Program-made: the position numbers and the translations under genes
The notes under the pieces: generated by a model
Told to the model about the DNA's origin: nothing
The model's database searches: none
What the model saw: only the letters and a program-made list of their open reading frames with translations
Assembly (NCBI GenBank): GCA_037355855.1
Contig: CM074764.1
Coordinates: 1,116,001 to 1,180,000 of the forward strand
Reading direction: 5' to 3'
Length of the DNA stretch: 64,000 bases
From: Pseudo-nitzschia pungens
Taxonomy: Eukaryota > Bacillariophyta > Bacillariophyceae > Bacillariales > Bacillariaceae
Part shown: piece after piece, positions 31,679 to 42,049 of the stretch
Numbering within the stretch: position 1 is the first letter of the stretch
Layout: each line of letters begins with the position of its first letter

Positions 31679-32671
31679 TCATTGCATTACAGATGAATTC
31701 GATGAGGAACGAACGAACGAACAAAACGAACCAAAAGAGAAAAAAAATTCATATATCACGAAAGAGTAACAAGAAGTAGTAAAAAAACATGGAGAACCAT
31801 AAATATGTGTTTGCGAGAAGAAACAAGCCAAATTAATTCGCAGTTGTATTTGTATTCTTTTGTGGTTAATTGTTATTGTTGAGGTTGGGGTTGTTGCCTC
31901 TCGGGCAATGGCCTCGTTGTCCCACCAGTAGCGGTGCGCGGCGGGGCGGGAAGAAGCACCCTCGCCATTGCCATTGCCATTGCCATCGCGATTCCAATCG
32001 GGATTGTCTCCAAAGAGCATTTTCCGGGTCAGGTTCCACCGCCTCCGCTGCTCGACCAGCCGCAGGCGTTCTTTGAGTTCCACCCTGGAAATCCTTTTCG
32101 TGGCGGTTGTCTCTGTCTTTTTCTTCGTTGCTGTCTTTGTAGCTGTTGGATGGTTCAGAACGCACAGCACCATGGATTTTCGGTGGCGGGGTTCCAGGAT
32201 TCGCAACAGAAATGTTACTGTGTTTGAGGTTTGGTTTTGGTTTTCGTTCTCGTTGTTGCGATCGTTGTCTGGGAGCTCGTCGAGAAGAATCTGCTTCATC
32301 TGCTCGTAGTAGTCCACCAACTCGGAATGGTTCCACACCCTCAGGTTGCCGAACCGATCGGATTCCGTTTCTTCTTCTTGTTGTTGTTGGTCAATGGTTT
32401 CGTCCCGGCCGTCGTGACCGATGGGATGGTTTTCCCCGTTCATGGTAGAGCGGAGTGTGATGCGGCGGCTATTTGTAGATAGCAAAGATCGCAAGAATGT
32501 GGGGATTGCTGTTGCTGTTGCTATTGTTGGCGTTGGCGTTGGTGATTGCATGCCGATAGTATTGATACTACAGTAATTATAACAATGCGCCAATCCTTCC
32601 ACACCCGTCGCTCTTGCGCTTGCTGCTGCCAGTAGTGTCGTCGGTCCTGCCAGAACCGCTCGGGATCTCAT
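31679..32671 (-). CDS. Hypothetical protein with organelle-type N-terminus
   Basis: A 330-residue frame, not recognised. The N-terminus (MRSRAVLAGPTTLLAAASAR) is Arg/Ala/Ser-rich without acids, like a mitochondrial presequence. A conserved-looking core follows (LVDYYEQMKQILLDELPD; VTFLLRILEPRHRKSMVLCVL; ELKERLRLVEQRRRWNLTRKMLFG). After about residue 265 the composition becomes AT-rich and Phe/Ser-rich, so the true C-terminus or a last intron may lie near 31870. Its stop is only 36 bp from the convergent protease stop. A dense motif cluster (32909-32980) lies in its 5' flank. Confidence 0.55.
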   Translation of the reverse strand: MRSRAVLAGPTTLLAAASARATGVEGLAHCYNYCSINTIGMQSPTPTPTIATATAIPTFLRSLLSTNSRRITLRSTMNGENHPIGHDGRDETIDQQQQEEETESDRFGNLRVWNHSELVDYYEQMKQILLDELPDNDRNNENENQNQTSNTVTFLLRILEPRHRKSMVLCVLNHPTATKTATKKKTETTATKRISRVELKERLRLVEQRRRWNLTRKMLFGDNPDWNRDGNGNGNGEGASSRPAAHRYWWDNEAIAREATTPTSTITINHKRIQIQLRINLACFFSQTHIYGSPCFFTTSCYSFVIYEFFFSFGSFCSFVRSSSNSSVMQ

Positions 32672-32908
32672 TCGTCGTCAAGATTGCGGCGAGGGTTCGA
32701 AATCGAAACAATCGCGGCAATAATTGGATGATGGTTGGACGATCCTGTTCGTGGCCCCGTTCCGCACGAGCAAGATGGGGCCGTGAATCATCGGCGATTG
32801 TGTAAGATTTGTTGGTGTGTTCGCGTAAGCCTTCCGTATTTCGCAAAATCCAACACAAAACAGATCCAACGACGAAAAGATTGTTTCCCAATTTCCCAAA
32901 AACCTTAT

Positions 32909-32980
32909 TGTAAGATTACTACAAGTAAGGTTACCGTAAGGTTACCGTAAGTCTTACCACGAGTAAGTTAAGTTACCGGT
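32909..32980. promoter_or_regulatory. Dense GTAAGRTTAC motif cluster
   Basis: Words in order: TGTAAGATTAC, AGTAAGGTTACC, CGTAAGGTTACC, CGTAAGTCTTACC, AGTAAGTTAAGTTACC. They lie 240-310 bp upstream of the gene ending at 31679. Role inferred from recurrence in 5' flanks only. Confidence 0.35.
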
Positions 32981-33473
32981 AGTTTCGAAATTATCACTAC
33001 CAGTACAGTACGTACTTGTACGGTAATCTACTGTAGTTCGTAGTACCTTAACCTTACTTATTGTTCTAAACAACACTTGTACTAGGATTTTTTTAGGTAA
33101 CGACTCACGTACGCGTAAGGTAGTAGTAGTACCTCCTGCATGCACGCCAACTGGGTAAAAACTAGGGCAACGTTACTTTTCGGAAGTCGGTCTGAACAAG
33201 AATCATGATTTTTGATCCTGCTGGTGATCTCTGTTAGTGTTTCTTGTTCTTGCGTTGTCGTCCGTGGTCGCAACAACAATGGTGTAAAGCCATGCTCATG
33301 ATCGTGTACGGTAACCTTAGTACTTGTTCTCGTCGGACGTATTCATGCATCATACTTCACCCAAACTAGTACGATCAAGAACAAGAAGAGTTTCAGTTCT
33401 TTTGTTTCTTGTTGCTTTTTCGTTCTTGTTTCTTGCCCAAGAACAACAACAAGAAGAAGCGTGAGGACGAACG

Positions 33474-33570
33474 GCGGTACTACTAGTAGTAGTACTACTA
33501 CTAGTACTACTACTACTAGTACTAGACTTATAGTACTAGTAGTAGTACTAGTAGTAGTAGTCTAGTAGTA
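33474..33570. repeat. ACTACTAGTAGT self-complementary triplet tract
   Basis: Alternating ACT and AGT triplets with ACTAGT palindromes, able to fold on itself. Similar shorter tracts occur at 1929-1970, 51240-51272 and 51405-51450. Confidence 0.85.
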
Positions 33571-33774
33571 CTCCACCAGTTGAACAAGAAACCAGCAATT
33601 TTCAATTCTCTAGAAGTGTTCTGTCAGTTCTCACAAAAAATATTTGCCAAGAATTGAAGCAGCAACATCTTTGACAACACAAAGCAGCTCGTCCCATAAA
33701 ACAGATAGTACCAGCATCGAAAGTCAGCAGACAATCTTTTCAAAAAGCAAAAAGTACAAAACAAAACCTCCATC

Positions 33775-33804
33775 ATGGTGCTACTAACCCCCTCTAACAA
33801 GTCA

Positions 33805-33835
<31 letters not shown>

Positions 33836-34347
33836 GTGGGGATGAAAAAATCACCGCCCATCATGATGCTGGTGGTGCTTTTAGTAGTCGTGAAGATGAC
33901 TCCGCAGCACTAAAGATCCGCCTGGTCATTGACAACCAAACCAATGCCAAGTGGAAGTTGGATTGCTCCTGGCTCGAAGTTGGGGGCGACCTCGATGATC
34001 TTGTTGTTCCCAATGAGATTGACGCAAAATCCAAGGTAGAGGCATTGGTCGAGAACAAAGAACGAGCAGTCAAGGGAGCCTTGGTCTATCGGCGAGTTGG
34101 AGACACTAGGGACAAGATCTGCTTGTACTTTTTGAATGACGAGAACGAGAGCAACGAGGTTGGGTTCAGGTATTTCTGGAAGACCACCAAAAAAAGTGCC
34201 AAGGAATACTACGACGATGTCGCCCACGGAGACGAGGGGGAAGAGCACCACACGACAGTCAACGGAGAAAACTTGCAGTGCTGGTTCCAGATCAGTCACG
34301 GGAACGAAGCCGATGCATCGTGGAGAATGACGTCTTCCATCTGGTAA
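33775..34347 (+). CDS. Hypothetical 190-aa protein, beta-rich
   Basis: Not recognised. After a poly-Asn run (about residues 11-20) the frame has an even, globular composition, with alternating hydrophobic strands (LKIRLVIDNQTNAKWKLDC, GALVYRRVGDTRDKICLYFL, EVGFRYFWKTTKK, LQCWFQISHG, WRMTSSIW) that suggest a small beta-sandwich. There is no signal peptide or membrane segment. The ATG follows a CAAAACCTCCATC leader and is the first in frame. The product ends on a short Trp-containing strand. No function can be assigned. Confidence 0.65.
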
Positions 34348-35262
34348 CCGGAAGGGAAAGGGCGGACCGGAGAAGAAGATGCCAGGTGCGGAGTGCAAAA
34401 TTGGATTTTCAATACGGTAGCTACTAGTCCGGTGTTCCAGCGATCAATGATGGTTTATAGGGATTACTACTAAAACATTAGAGGCAGGAAAAGAACGTTG
34501 CTGGCTGAGGCTTGCAGGTGGTTCGATCCTTAACTCATCATCGTAGAAGAAGAAAAAGGATTTTGCGGCCCCCGGCTTGCTGGTTCGTTTTCGTCCTCAT
34601 CATAGAGGCAGAAAAAAGAGTGATGCAGACTCTGGCTTGCTTGCTCATTTTCCTAATCAATCAATATTTACTAAATCTTATTTTACATCTTTGTGTAACC
34701 GTTTTCGGATGTCGTATACCCCTCTAGCGTGTAACTTTTCCTCATATCTGCTACACGTATAAAATTATATGATAGTAATCAATAGCATTTATTATTACAA
34801 TTTTATTTCTTGAATCGATGGCACCGGACTGATCATTGGACTGGATGGACTTCCCTCAGGAAAACGTGATTGAGGCCTGGCAATGGCGGCCAAAACCGTT
34901 GGGCATGCAAAGGCGAAGGCGAATGAGGATGAGAATGGGGTCCTGTCACGATTTGGGGACCCAGACCACACATTTTGTGACGCAGCGGTCAGCGACGACC
35001 GGCGGTAGGTATTCGAAGCCCAATCTAATTGTGACGAAGCGAAATGAGAAGAGAAAGGAACGATAGTCCTGCTGTAGCAAGAGAATCCTTCGTGAATAGT
35101 AACGCTGCAATCACACTCGTAACGTAGCGGGAGTGGACGTCCCGGTATCAATTCTATTTATTGGTGCCTTTGGCTTGTCTTGTGGACCGTTGTCTTGACT
35201 TGCATTGTCTTGGATTGCATTGCATTTCATTGAATTCCATTCCATTCCATCCCATTCCGTTG
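34348..35262. other. Convergent gap
   Basis: No gene seen. A short direct duplication is present (around 34500-34575 and 34576-34650 share GGCTTGC(T/A)GG and CATCAT-GAGGCAGAAAA pieces). A TTCCATTCCATCCCATT run lies just before the methyltransferase stop. No GTAAGGTTAC-type words are visible. Confidence 0.45.
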
Positions 35263-37854
35263 CTACACCAGATACCCGATCACGGTCCGCTCGCTGCTCC
35301 GGTTCGAAAAGAGGTGGACCACCTGCACGTCCCTGGAAATCCCCGACAGCCTCGACACCTGCTCCCGGGTCTGGTACTCAAAGGCCGTCGCGGAGTACCC
35401 CACCACACACTTGAGCGTCAGCACGAAAAACGTCCCGGATCCCACCACTCCGGCCTCCCTCGCCGCCAGGAAGCAATCGATCTGACCCGACACGTCCTTG
35501 ACGCACATGTCGCTGACCCAGACATCCAGGAAGCGATTGGTATTGGAATTGGAATTGGTATTGGAATTGGCATCGGTTGCCGTTGCGGTTTCACTTTCGC
35601 TCGCGATCTCGCCGTTCCGGAGATCCGATGCCAGCGATGGGAGGGAGGCCTGGATGGTCGCTTCGACGTGCCGGACCACACTGGTGTGTTGGGGGTTTCC
35701 CGCTGCGCGGAAGCGCTCGTCGAGGCCGGGCACCACGTCCGGGGACAGAGCGCCGGGATCCACCGCGTAGATCCGCTCCACCACCCCCGGACGGAACAAA
35801 AACTTGGTCCACCCGCCGGGGGCCGCACCGCAGTCCAGTGCCCACAGCCGGGGATGACTTTCTTGGTTTTGGTTTTCTTCGTTTGGGGTGTTGCTAGGTG
35901 GTAGTGATGGTGGTCGTGGTTCCGTGAGTGACGGAGCTCCGTGCTCGTAGCGCTCCCAGGCCTCCTGGAGCTTCCAATAGGCCCTGGAAATGCTCTTGTC
36001 CTCGGTTGCCTCGGCGGCGGCCGCGGAATTGCCGGTGGCGAGCGGCAGATGCGGTGATGATGCTGTTGTGGTAGTGCTACTGGTAGTAGTGGCAGTATCC
36101 TTGCCGCCGTCCTTGTTTTGCTTTTTGGGTTGCGGCACGAGGCTCGTCGATTGCTGCTGGAGCTGGTACTTGTTGCCGTTCTCGTTATCGTTGTCGTTAT
36201 CGTTGTCGTTGTCATGGAGGGACCGCTTCCGTGTCGAGGGAACGCTCTCGACACGTCCCAGGACGTATAGGGCCTTGTCGTTGTCTCCCTTGCTATTGGG
36301 GGTGACCACGACGCCGGGGTGCAGCTGAATCACGGAGATTGTGTGGGTGGGATTGCTCGGGGACAGCTTGATTTCCGGGCCAACGTCATTGTCATTGTCG
36401 TTGCAGCGACGGTCACGATCACGACGGTAGTCCTCCAGGGCGTCCAGCAGCGCCCGCTGCAGCTTGGGCGGATAGACCGCCACCCGCAGCGAGACCCCGG
36501 AGGCTCCGATCCTCGACAGCGAGTCGGCAATCGCCGGAACGACCCCGTTCCGGAGGTTCCCCTCGACGACGCCGGCACCGTTCTTTTTGGCATTCGGATC
36601 CCCGGGCGGGTCCAGGACCGTCACGCGGTTCAGGTTGGGTGCCACGAACCACGTGTCCCAGAGCGTCCGGGACAATCGCTCGGGAGCGTCGTCCCGCGAC
36701 GAGTTGTCACCGTCGTTGTCGTTGCTGCTGTTGTCGTTGGTGTTCTTCTTCTTGTTCTTCTTCTCGTCCACCGCTCGCAGCATCACAAAGGAAGTCCCCT
36801 TGAGGGCCGAGAACGAACCGACCAGGTCGACGCCGGGTTGGGCCGCCGCAAAGTCCCTCAGCCGATCGAGGTGCGAGGTGTGGACCTGGCAGACGACGTT
36901 GGCAGGAGCATCAGTAGCAGGAGCATCAGTAGCAGGAGCATCAGTAGCAGGAGCATCAGTAGCAGGAGCATCAGTAGCACCACCACCGCCCCCCACCACA
37001 AAGGCCAATCGCTGGCGGTATTCCTGGAGGCGTTCCGACCGGAGCCGCTCGGATTTGTTTTGTTTGTTGTGCTTGGATTTGTGGACCTTGGCCGGTGCCA
37101 CGGTCCGGAACAGGCGCCTCTCGCTCGATAATGACGACGAGGCGGATGCCGGTTCGCCATCACCACCATTGCCAACAGCACCAACACCACTACCGCCCAG
37201 TTCCCTCAGGGCGGCCCTGGCTTCCTCCGCGGTTTCCATGGCGATAAAGGCAAAGGGAGGGCGTTCCGCTTTCCCGGGGTCCGTAGTGGTCTTGTCCTTT
37301 TCGGACAGGTAGATTTCTTGCACCAATCCGAATTTCGAAAAGATTTTTTCCAATCGCTGCTTGACGACCTCGGGGGAAAGATCGTCCTTGCGGCTGCTAC
37401 TGTTGTTGTTATTATTATCATTGTTGTTGCTATTGTTGCTGCTGATGCTGTTCTTTCCATTCTCTCCGTCGTCGTCGTGATTCGTGTAGTCAATGTGGGA
37501 CAAAAACAAACGGTTGGAAACAATCGGAGCTGTGGGCGTCGTTTCATCCGTTGTCATCGTCGTCTTTGTCGTCGTTGAAGTGGTTGTTGCTTTGGATGGT
37601 GATGACGATGAGGATGAGGATGAGGATGACGATGACGATGTTGTTGCGTCGGGCGCCATTTTCAACAAACGATCGTGCGGCCGCAATCGGATGGTGGAAG
37701 AGTGCTTGATTGCCGAAAATCCAGCGGCGTAGTTGTTGGTGTTGGTGTTGGTGTTGCGGTTGGTGTTGGTCAGTGCAAGTGAAATTCCCCAAGGAAGAAA
37801 CGAAATAATGATAACGAAAATTGCTGCCAAGCTTCCGTTCTTTGCCCGAAACAT
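35263..37854 (-). CDS. RRM domain plus FtsJ-like SAM-dependent RNA methyltransferase
   Basis: 863 residues from the ATG at 37854; the frame is open to 37983 but this Met begins a hydrophobic signal-like stretch (AAIFVIIISFLPWGISLAL), suggesting secretory or organellar routing. An RRM-like domain follows (residues about 115-215: LFLSHIDYTN ... PPFAFIAMETAEEARAAL). Next come five ATDAP repeats and a middle region perhaps acting as an RNA-binding module. The C-terminal Rossmann fold has SAM motif ALDCGAAPGGWTKF (about 675), Asp in VSDMCVKD (about 781) and Lys in LTLKCVVG (about 814), consistent with the FtsJ 2'-O-methyltransferase K-D-K-E scheme. Target RNA unknown; an organellar rRNA is one possibility. 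Low-complexity Asn/Asp inserts are frequent. Confidence 0.8.
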   Translation of the reverse strand: MFRAKNGSLAAIFVIIISFLPWGISLALTNTNRNTNTNTNNYAAGFSAIKHSSTIRLRPHDRLLKMAPDATTSSSSSSSSSSSSSPSKATTTSTTTKTTMTTDETTPTAPIVSNRLFLSHIDYTNHDDDGENGKNSISSNNSNNNDNNNNNSSSRKDDLSPEVVKQRLEKIFSKFGLVQEIYLSEKDKTTTDPGKAERPPFAFIAMETAEEARAALRELGGSGVGAVGNGGDGEPASASSSLSSERRLFRTVAPAKVHKSKHNKQNKSERLRSERLQEYRQRLAFVVGGGGGATDAPATDAPATDAPATDAPATDAPANVVCQVHTSHLDRLRDFAAAQPGVDLVGSFSALKGTSFVMLRAVDEKKNKKKNTNDNSSNDNDGDNSSRDDAPERLSRTLWDTWFVAPNLNRVTVLDPPGDPNAKKNGAGVVEGNLRNGVVPAIADSLSRIGASGVSLRVAVYPPKLQRALLDALEDYRRDRDRRCNDNDNDVGPEIKLSPSNPTHTISVIQLHPGVVVTPNSKGDNDKALYVLGRVESVPSTRKRSLHDNDNDNDNDNENGNKYQLQQQSTSLVPQPKKQNKDGGKDTATTTSSTTTTASSPHLPLATGNSAAAAEATEDKSISRAYWKLQEAWERYEHGAPSLTEPRPPSLPPSNTPNEENQNQESHPRLWALDCGAAPGGWTKFLFRPGVVERIYAVDPGALSPDVVPGLDERFRAAGNPQHTSVVRHVEATIQASLPSLASDLRNGEIASESETATATDANSNTNSNSNTNRFLDVWVSDMCVKDVSGQIDCFLAAREAGVVGSGTFFVLTLKCVVGYSATAFEYQTREQVSRLSGISRDVQVVHLFSNRSSERTVIGYLV
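36900..36978 (-). repeat. 15-bp in-frame tandem repeat (ATDAP x5)
   Basis: Five near-identical copies of GGAGCATCAGTAGCA inside the methyltransferase gene, so copy changes keep the frame. Confidence 0.9.
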
Positions 37855-38438
37855 CGATCTGCGGGAGGGACGGAAGTACTCGCGCTGCAATACGAAGTAT
37901 TCTGTGATCTGCCGACGAGTACCGTACCGGATGCGCGTTGGATGATCCGACCGGAAAAGCTCGTTGTTGAAACAATTTCGCAACTACGTGTACCGTGCGT
38001 TCAATGCCAACAACGGTTGGATCGTTCGAGTGATTGGAGTTGCAATAAAATACTGTAACACTCTTGGGGGCAAGAGTGCCAATCCTAAAGGAGGAAGGTA
38101 AGTTACGGTGCAGTAGGTCGTCACGAACGTCCGAAACGATGGACGATGGATGATCCATTTTCGGTTATCATCTTTTTCTTCGGTGTTTCGAAAAACATCC
38201 TTCAAGGTTGGTACGTAACCTTACGGGTAAGTTACTCGTAAGTTACTCGTAGGTCCTAACATTACTTCGTATCTCATCATCTCATCAAAATCTCGAAAAA
38301 CGTGAGGATTGCGGGTGGAGAACGGACGATGAACGGACTGTCGAAAAAGATCAGACCATGTTTTTTCGTCGCACACTAGTAGTAGTAGGTTATTGTAACA
38401 TACTGTAAGGTAAGCTAAACCTTACTCGTACGGTACGG
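37855..38438. other. 5' flank of the methyltransferase gene
   Basis: Carries motif words at 38096-38108, 38212-38252 (three in a row: CGTAACCTTACGGGTAAG and two GTAAGTTACTC) and 38404-38430. No other gene. Confidence 0.45.
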
Positions 38439-38440
38439 GT

Positions 38441-39850
38441 TTAGTAAGCAAAGTCGTCTGGTTTTTTGAGACAGGATATGAGCCAAAGCAACAGCAAGAG
38501 CCCCACTGTTTTTGCCAACTGTAACCATTCAAACAGCACACATTGGACACTATTTTATACCCGATGATCGAATTGGCAAGGTCGTGAGCTTTCCAACGGT
38601 ACCCAACATGACTTATATTGCGCGCCCGGCCTTTTCTTACATCCGGCCACAAAATAACGTCAAAAATAAAAAAAAAACTCCATTTCAACAACCACAGCAG
38701 CTGGTCCTGTCTCACCCCCCCTATCTCCTTAACCAAGCGCGAGTAAATTATACCATTCTAGCTGAAGCATCTACACTATAAGAGCAACAAGATCTCCAAG
38801 TTGCGGACTGATTGGACGATTCGGTTGGGAGAAACGGACTGGCGAAGCAGCAGCAAAATCGCGTCTTTTTTTGGGTCCGAAAAACTACCCCGGTCCAAAT
38901 AACGGCGAAAATTAATAACTCCCCCCCCACTGGATCGATTCGGACCGGACCACTTCGGACAGCTCTATTATATCAAGATAGACAAGGCCTCCAATTTGCG
39001 GATCGATTGGACGTGTCGTTGTCGAGAATCGAACTGTATACTGACCAAGCAAAAAATGGAAGAAAATAGGAATGAAACTGCTGTTCTTCCACCAGGGAAG
39101 ACAGTGTTGCCTGTTGGATCCTTCAGGAATGGCTATCAACTACCTGTATGCGAGAGAACGGAGGCTGCGGCAAGGCATCTGGCTACTGTCCACAGATTCA
39201 ATGGCAAACAAACCACAGCTGAGGCAATGAGAGCATATGGATTCACCGAAGAACAATGTGCAAACCGGTCGTTGCAAAAAAGAGTGCTGAGGCTAAAGAC
39301 CAAGTACCTGAAGGAGTCTGTTCCAGTGGCGATTACCCTACCCATTGGACCACCGACGATTTCTCCTTTGACGTCTGCTGGTGGTGGATCTACAACAAAG
39401 AAGAGCACAAGAGACAGCAGTGGAAACTTCAATAGCCTAAACAAAAGTTCAATCACGACCTCCAGCAGCAATAGTGGAAGCAAGAGAGCAATTAACACAG
39501 ACGCCGGCACGGACGTCGACGCGGACGCGGACGCAGACGCGGGGGAGGACGCCGACGCCCACCAGACAGAGGAACCAAAGCCACAGCAGTCTCTGAAGAA
39601 ACCAAGGAGAAATCATACCCAATTGATGTATGATATGGCACAGGAGATACATGCCTTTATTATTGTTGCAAATACATGTAATCAGAGCAAAAAAAAGTGA
39701 TCTCGGAGATTTCGAACCTCTATTTCGAACCTCTATTGATAGACGGACGGACGCTGAGACAGGAGGAGTTGTAAGCGCTAAAGCCATTGGATGACGCACG
39801 TGTAGAAAATATACTGGATGCTACGGTGTCTCAATGACATTGCTTACTAA
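38441..39850. mobile_element. Candidate DNA transposon with psq-type HTH ORF
   Basis: GTTTAGTAAGCAAAGTC at 38439-38455 is matched 16 of 17 in inverted form by GACATTGCTTACTAAAC at 39836-39852; a further TTGAGACA pair lies just inside each end. The inner ends start GTAAGCAA next to TA on both sides, compatible with a TA target. The ORF at 39056-39700 lies between them. No full DDE catalytic domain is present, so it would be a deletion derivative. Confidence 0.45.
39056..39700 (+). CDS. Psq/CENP-B-like helix-turn-helix protein, probably transposon-derived
   Basis: From the ATG at 39056 the product has 214 residues; the frame is open 20 codons further up. Residues about 35-80 (AAARHLATVHRFNGKQTTAE ... 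EEQCANRSLQKRVLRLK) look like a Psq-type DNA-binding helix-turn-helix, as found at the N-terminus of pogo-like transposases. Then comes a Ser/Thr-rich linker, a DADADADAGEDADA acidic repeat and a basic segment (SLKKPRRNHTQLMYDMAQEI). It stops at 39700 with no catalytic domain. It lies between inverted repeats, so I read it as a truncated transposase or a domesticated DNA-binding remnant; an ordinary host gene is not excluded. Confidence 0.5.
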   Translation: MEENRNETAVLPPGKTVLPVGSFRNGYQLPVCERTEAAARHLATVHRFNGKQTTAEAMRAYGFTEEQCANRSLQKRVLRLKTKYLKESVPVAITLPIGPPTISPLTSAGGGSTTKKSTRDSSGNFNSLNKSSITTSSSNSGSKRAINTDAGTDVDADADADAGEDADAHQTEEPKPQQSLKKPRRNHTQLMYDMAQEIHAFIIVANTCNQSKKK

Positions 39851-39852
39851 AC

Positions 39853-40227
39853 TCGTAACCTTACCAGTAATCTTACTTGTTGTTCTTCTTTTTTTTTGTT
39901 TCTTGGAGTTGTTGTTGATGATAATGAAACCTTTGTGTTCATCGCATTCTACTAGTACTAAGGTTTACTGTTCTCCTTGACAAGAATGGCTGCTGGTGAA
40001 TGAAGCAAAGGGATAAAAATAGTACTACTAGTATCGTATCAAGAAGAACAAAAAGTGGAATTAGAATCATGATTGTGTCGTACTACTAGTAACGACTCCC
40101 TCTCGAATACAGTAGAAGCAATCAAAACAAAGCGCAATGGGGACTTCGTTCGAGTCTCTACTTGAGACTTCCGCAGCTACGTCGTTGACGCCGGGAAGAA
40201 GTGGACGCAAAAAAACGAAACTAAAAG
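39853..40227. other. Intergenic between the HTH element and tRNA-Lys
   Basis: Contains GTAACCTTACCAGTAATCTTAC at 39855-39876, an exception to the rule that such words sit in 5' flanks, and T-rich runs. The minus strand has a T7 run (40209-40215) that can end tRNA transcription. Confidence 0.45.
40209..40225 (-). terminator. Pol III T-run terminator of tRNA-Lys
   Basis: On the minus strand TTTT starts three bases after the tRNA end and a T7 run follows six bases later. Confidence 0.75.
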
Positions 40228-40300
40228 CACCCGATGTGGGGATTGAACCCACGACCACACGGTTAAAAGCCGAGCGCTCTTCCAACTGAGCTAACCGGGT
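40228..40300 (-). tRNA. tRNA-Lys (anticodon TTT)
   Basis: The minus strand reads a 73-nt cloverleaf without intron: acceptor ACCCGGT/ATCGGGT (one G-T pair), D stem GCTC/GAGC, anticodon loop CTTTTAA with TTT, T arm GTGGG-TTCAATC-CCCAC, discriminator G. The A box TAGCTCAGTTGG and B box GGTTCAATCCC fit RNA polymerase III promoters. The anticodon stem CTCGG/CCGTG has one T-T mismatch. T runs at 40222-40225 and 40209-40215 (complement) serve as terminator. Confidence 0.93.
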
Positions 40301-42049
40301 TCTTGTTGAGGAGCATTATATTTCCCATTATAAACTAAAGTGTAATGAATAATTGATCAGCATTTTGCGAACACACATTCTTGTTGTGATGCAATTTCAA
40401 AAAATAATCATACAATCTAATTCTTTGTAATGTTATCATCCATAACTTCAAAATGTTCTCAGCAGAGCATGTTTCTACAGCTTTCTTCTATGTTCTGCTC
40501 CGTGCATCTAATCTCATCATCAACAAAATATCCATAGTAGTACTACCATGCTGTAAACAAGAAATCCAATATGATGGTTGTGCCGGTGCTGCTGTGGAGG
40601 ATGCTAAGGATGATGCTGGGTCCCTGTGTTGGGATCTGAACTAGTGTTGCATACCTTAGCTCCCAGTACTAATAGTTTCAAGTGTGCTAGGAGGAGGCTG
40701 TGTGCCAAGCAGCAGGCGTAGCAACAGACTTATACTAACAAGGTGCTATGGGGTAGCTAATAGTATCAGCTGGTGGTGGTGTGCTTTCAATTGTCCTTCC
40801 TCAGCATCATTCCAGAAAACAAGCATTCTGCATTGTTTGATTCTTGCTGTAGTAGCTGACCTAACACATTACCATTCCAAGAAGTCCAGTGTTTTTCATT
40901 TGCAGTGTTGACCTGAATAGCAAGTTAGGAATGAGCTCTGTCTACAACTAGTAGTGCAAGATGCAAATTACTAGTGTAGTAGATCACACCACCACCCCCA
41001 GCACCACTGCTGATTCTTGTGAGAAGCCCAATTCTTGTCTTGTTCTATGTCACCATGCTGCAATACTAGTAGTAGTGTGCAGAAAGAGACACCCAACCTC
41101 TGCAGTTGTTGCTTATTTTCGACGAAAAAATGGAAAGTTCACCCTCTTTTCTTGCAGACAGCACCATTACATTCTTGTGATGATTGATTCGCACTCGGCT
41201 CGACCTGTTTCAAAATTAATGTGTTTTTCTGACAGCCAAAGTCATAAGCATAGTAGTAGTATCGTATTGTACGGTAAGCTTACGGTAGGAGTGGAATGCT
41301 GTAGATCCAAAGCCTCTCAGCATCTATTCGCCTTTCCCAAAGAAATCGCAGGAAAGTACGGTAGGGCAATAGTTTTAAAAATATAATGCAGATAATAATA
41401 ACGCGTCAATGAGGAATAACTGTTTGGTTCTATTTTGAATTTGCAGCACTACGCGATCCCCAAGAAATGCGGCAGCAAGTGGAATGAAACATGTAGCAGT
41501 AACTTACTTAGTACTTATTGATGGTGAATAGTGAGGTTTTTTGTGGTGGGGCTTTCATCGAAGCGCGAAAATGAAAAATACTTCGTTTTTAGTATTTTTT
41601 AATTGCAGGAAAAGTGAACGTACCGTAAGGTTACTGTAAATCTTACGAGTAATGAACGGTGTTTAGTATTACTTCTATTATTATTTTTTAGTACGAGAAC
41701 CGGTTTCCACATTATTACGGTATGTACGAGTCTCTTGGCACAAGCGCACGGACGAAAAAAATCCTTCCTTTTTTTTCTCACAATAGATGTGCCAGTAGCT
41801 TATTGCATGTATTTGTATTTTAGTCACAATTCACCGTCTCACCACAAAGTTCCTTCGTGAACATAGCATTTTGGTCCCCTCTAACCGATCTAGTGGATCA
41901 ACTCTCTGCTTACCTGAACGCAGAATCCACTCGAGCTGTGCCACAGGCCGAGCAGGAAGGTCATTCACGACAGATACGAAGTACTACTACGTCTATAATA
42001 CGTTTGCAAATATCCTGGTCAAGCATCGGTGTCCTCCGGGATATAGAAT
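40301..42049. other. Intergenic; 5' flank of the mannosidase fusion gene
   Basis: No supported gene. 40440-41200 has a different texture (GCTG/CTGG-rich, 41% GC by eye) resembling old repeat sequence also hinted at near 62750-62900. GTAAG-type words at 41275-41290 and 41618-41655 (CCGTAAGGTTACTGTAAATC) precede the fusion gene. Confidence 0.4.

Larger units (their letters stand above)
32672..33774. other. Divergent intergenic region, motif-rich
   Basis: Holds the densest GTAAGGTTACC cluster (32909-32980, five or six words), others at 33024-33060, 33112-33120 and 33308-33320, and a 100-bp self-complementary tract of ACT/AGT triplets (33474-33570). No gene seen. Confidence 0.55.

Noticed and set aside
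39707..39735. Possible second tRNA T-arm (TTTCGAACCTC)
   Set aside because: It is a short direct duplication with no matching acceptor, D or anticodon stems nearby.
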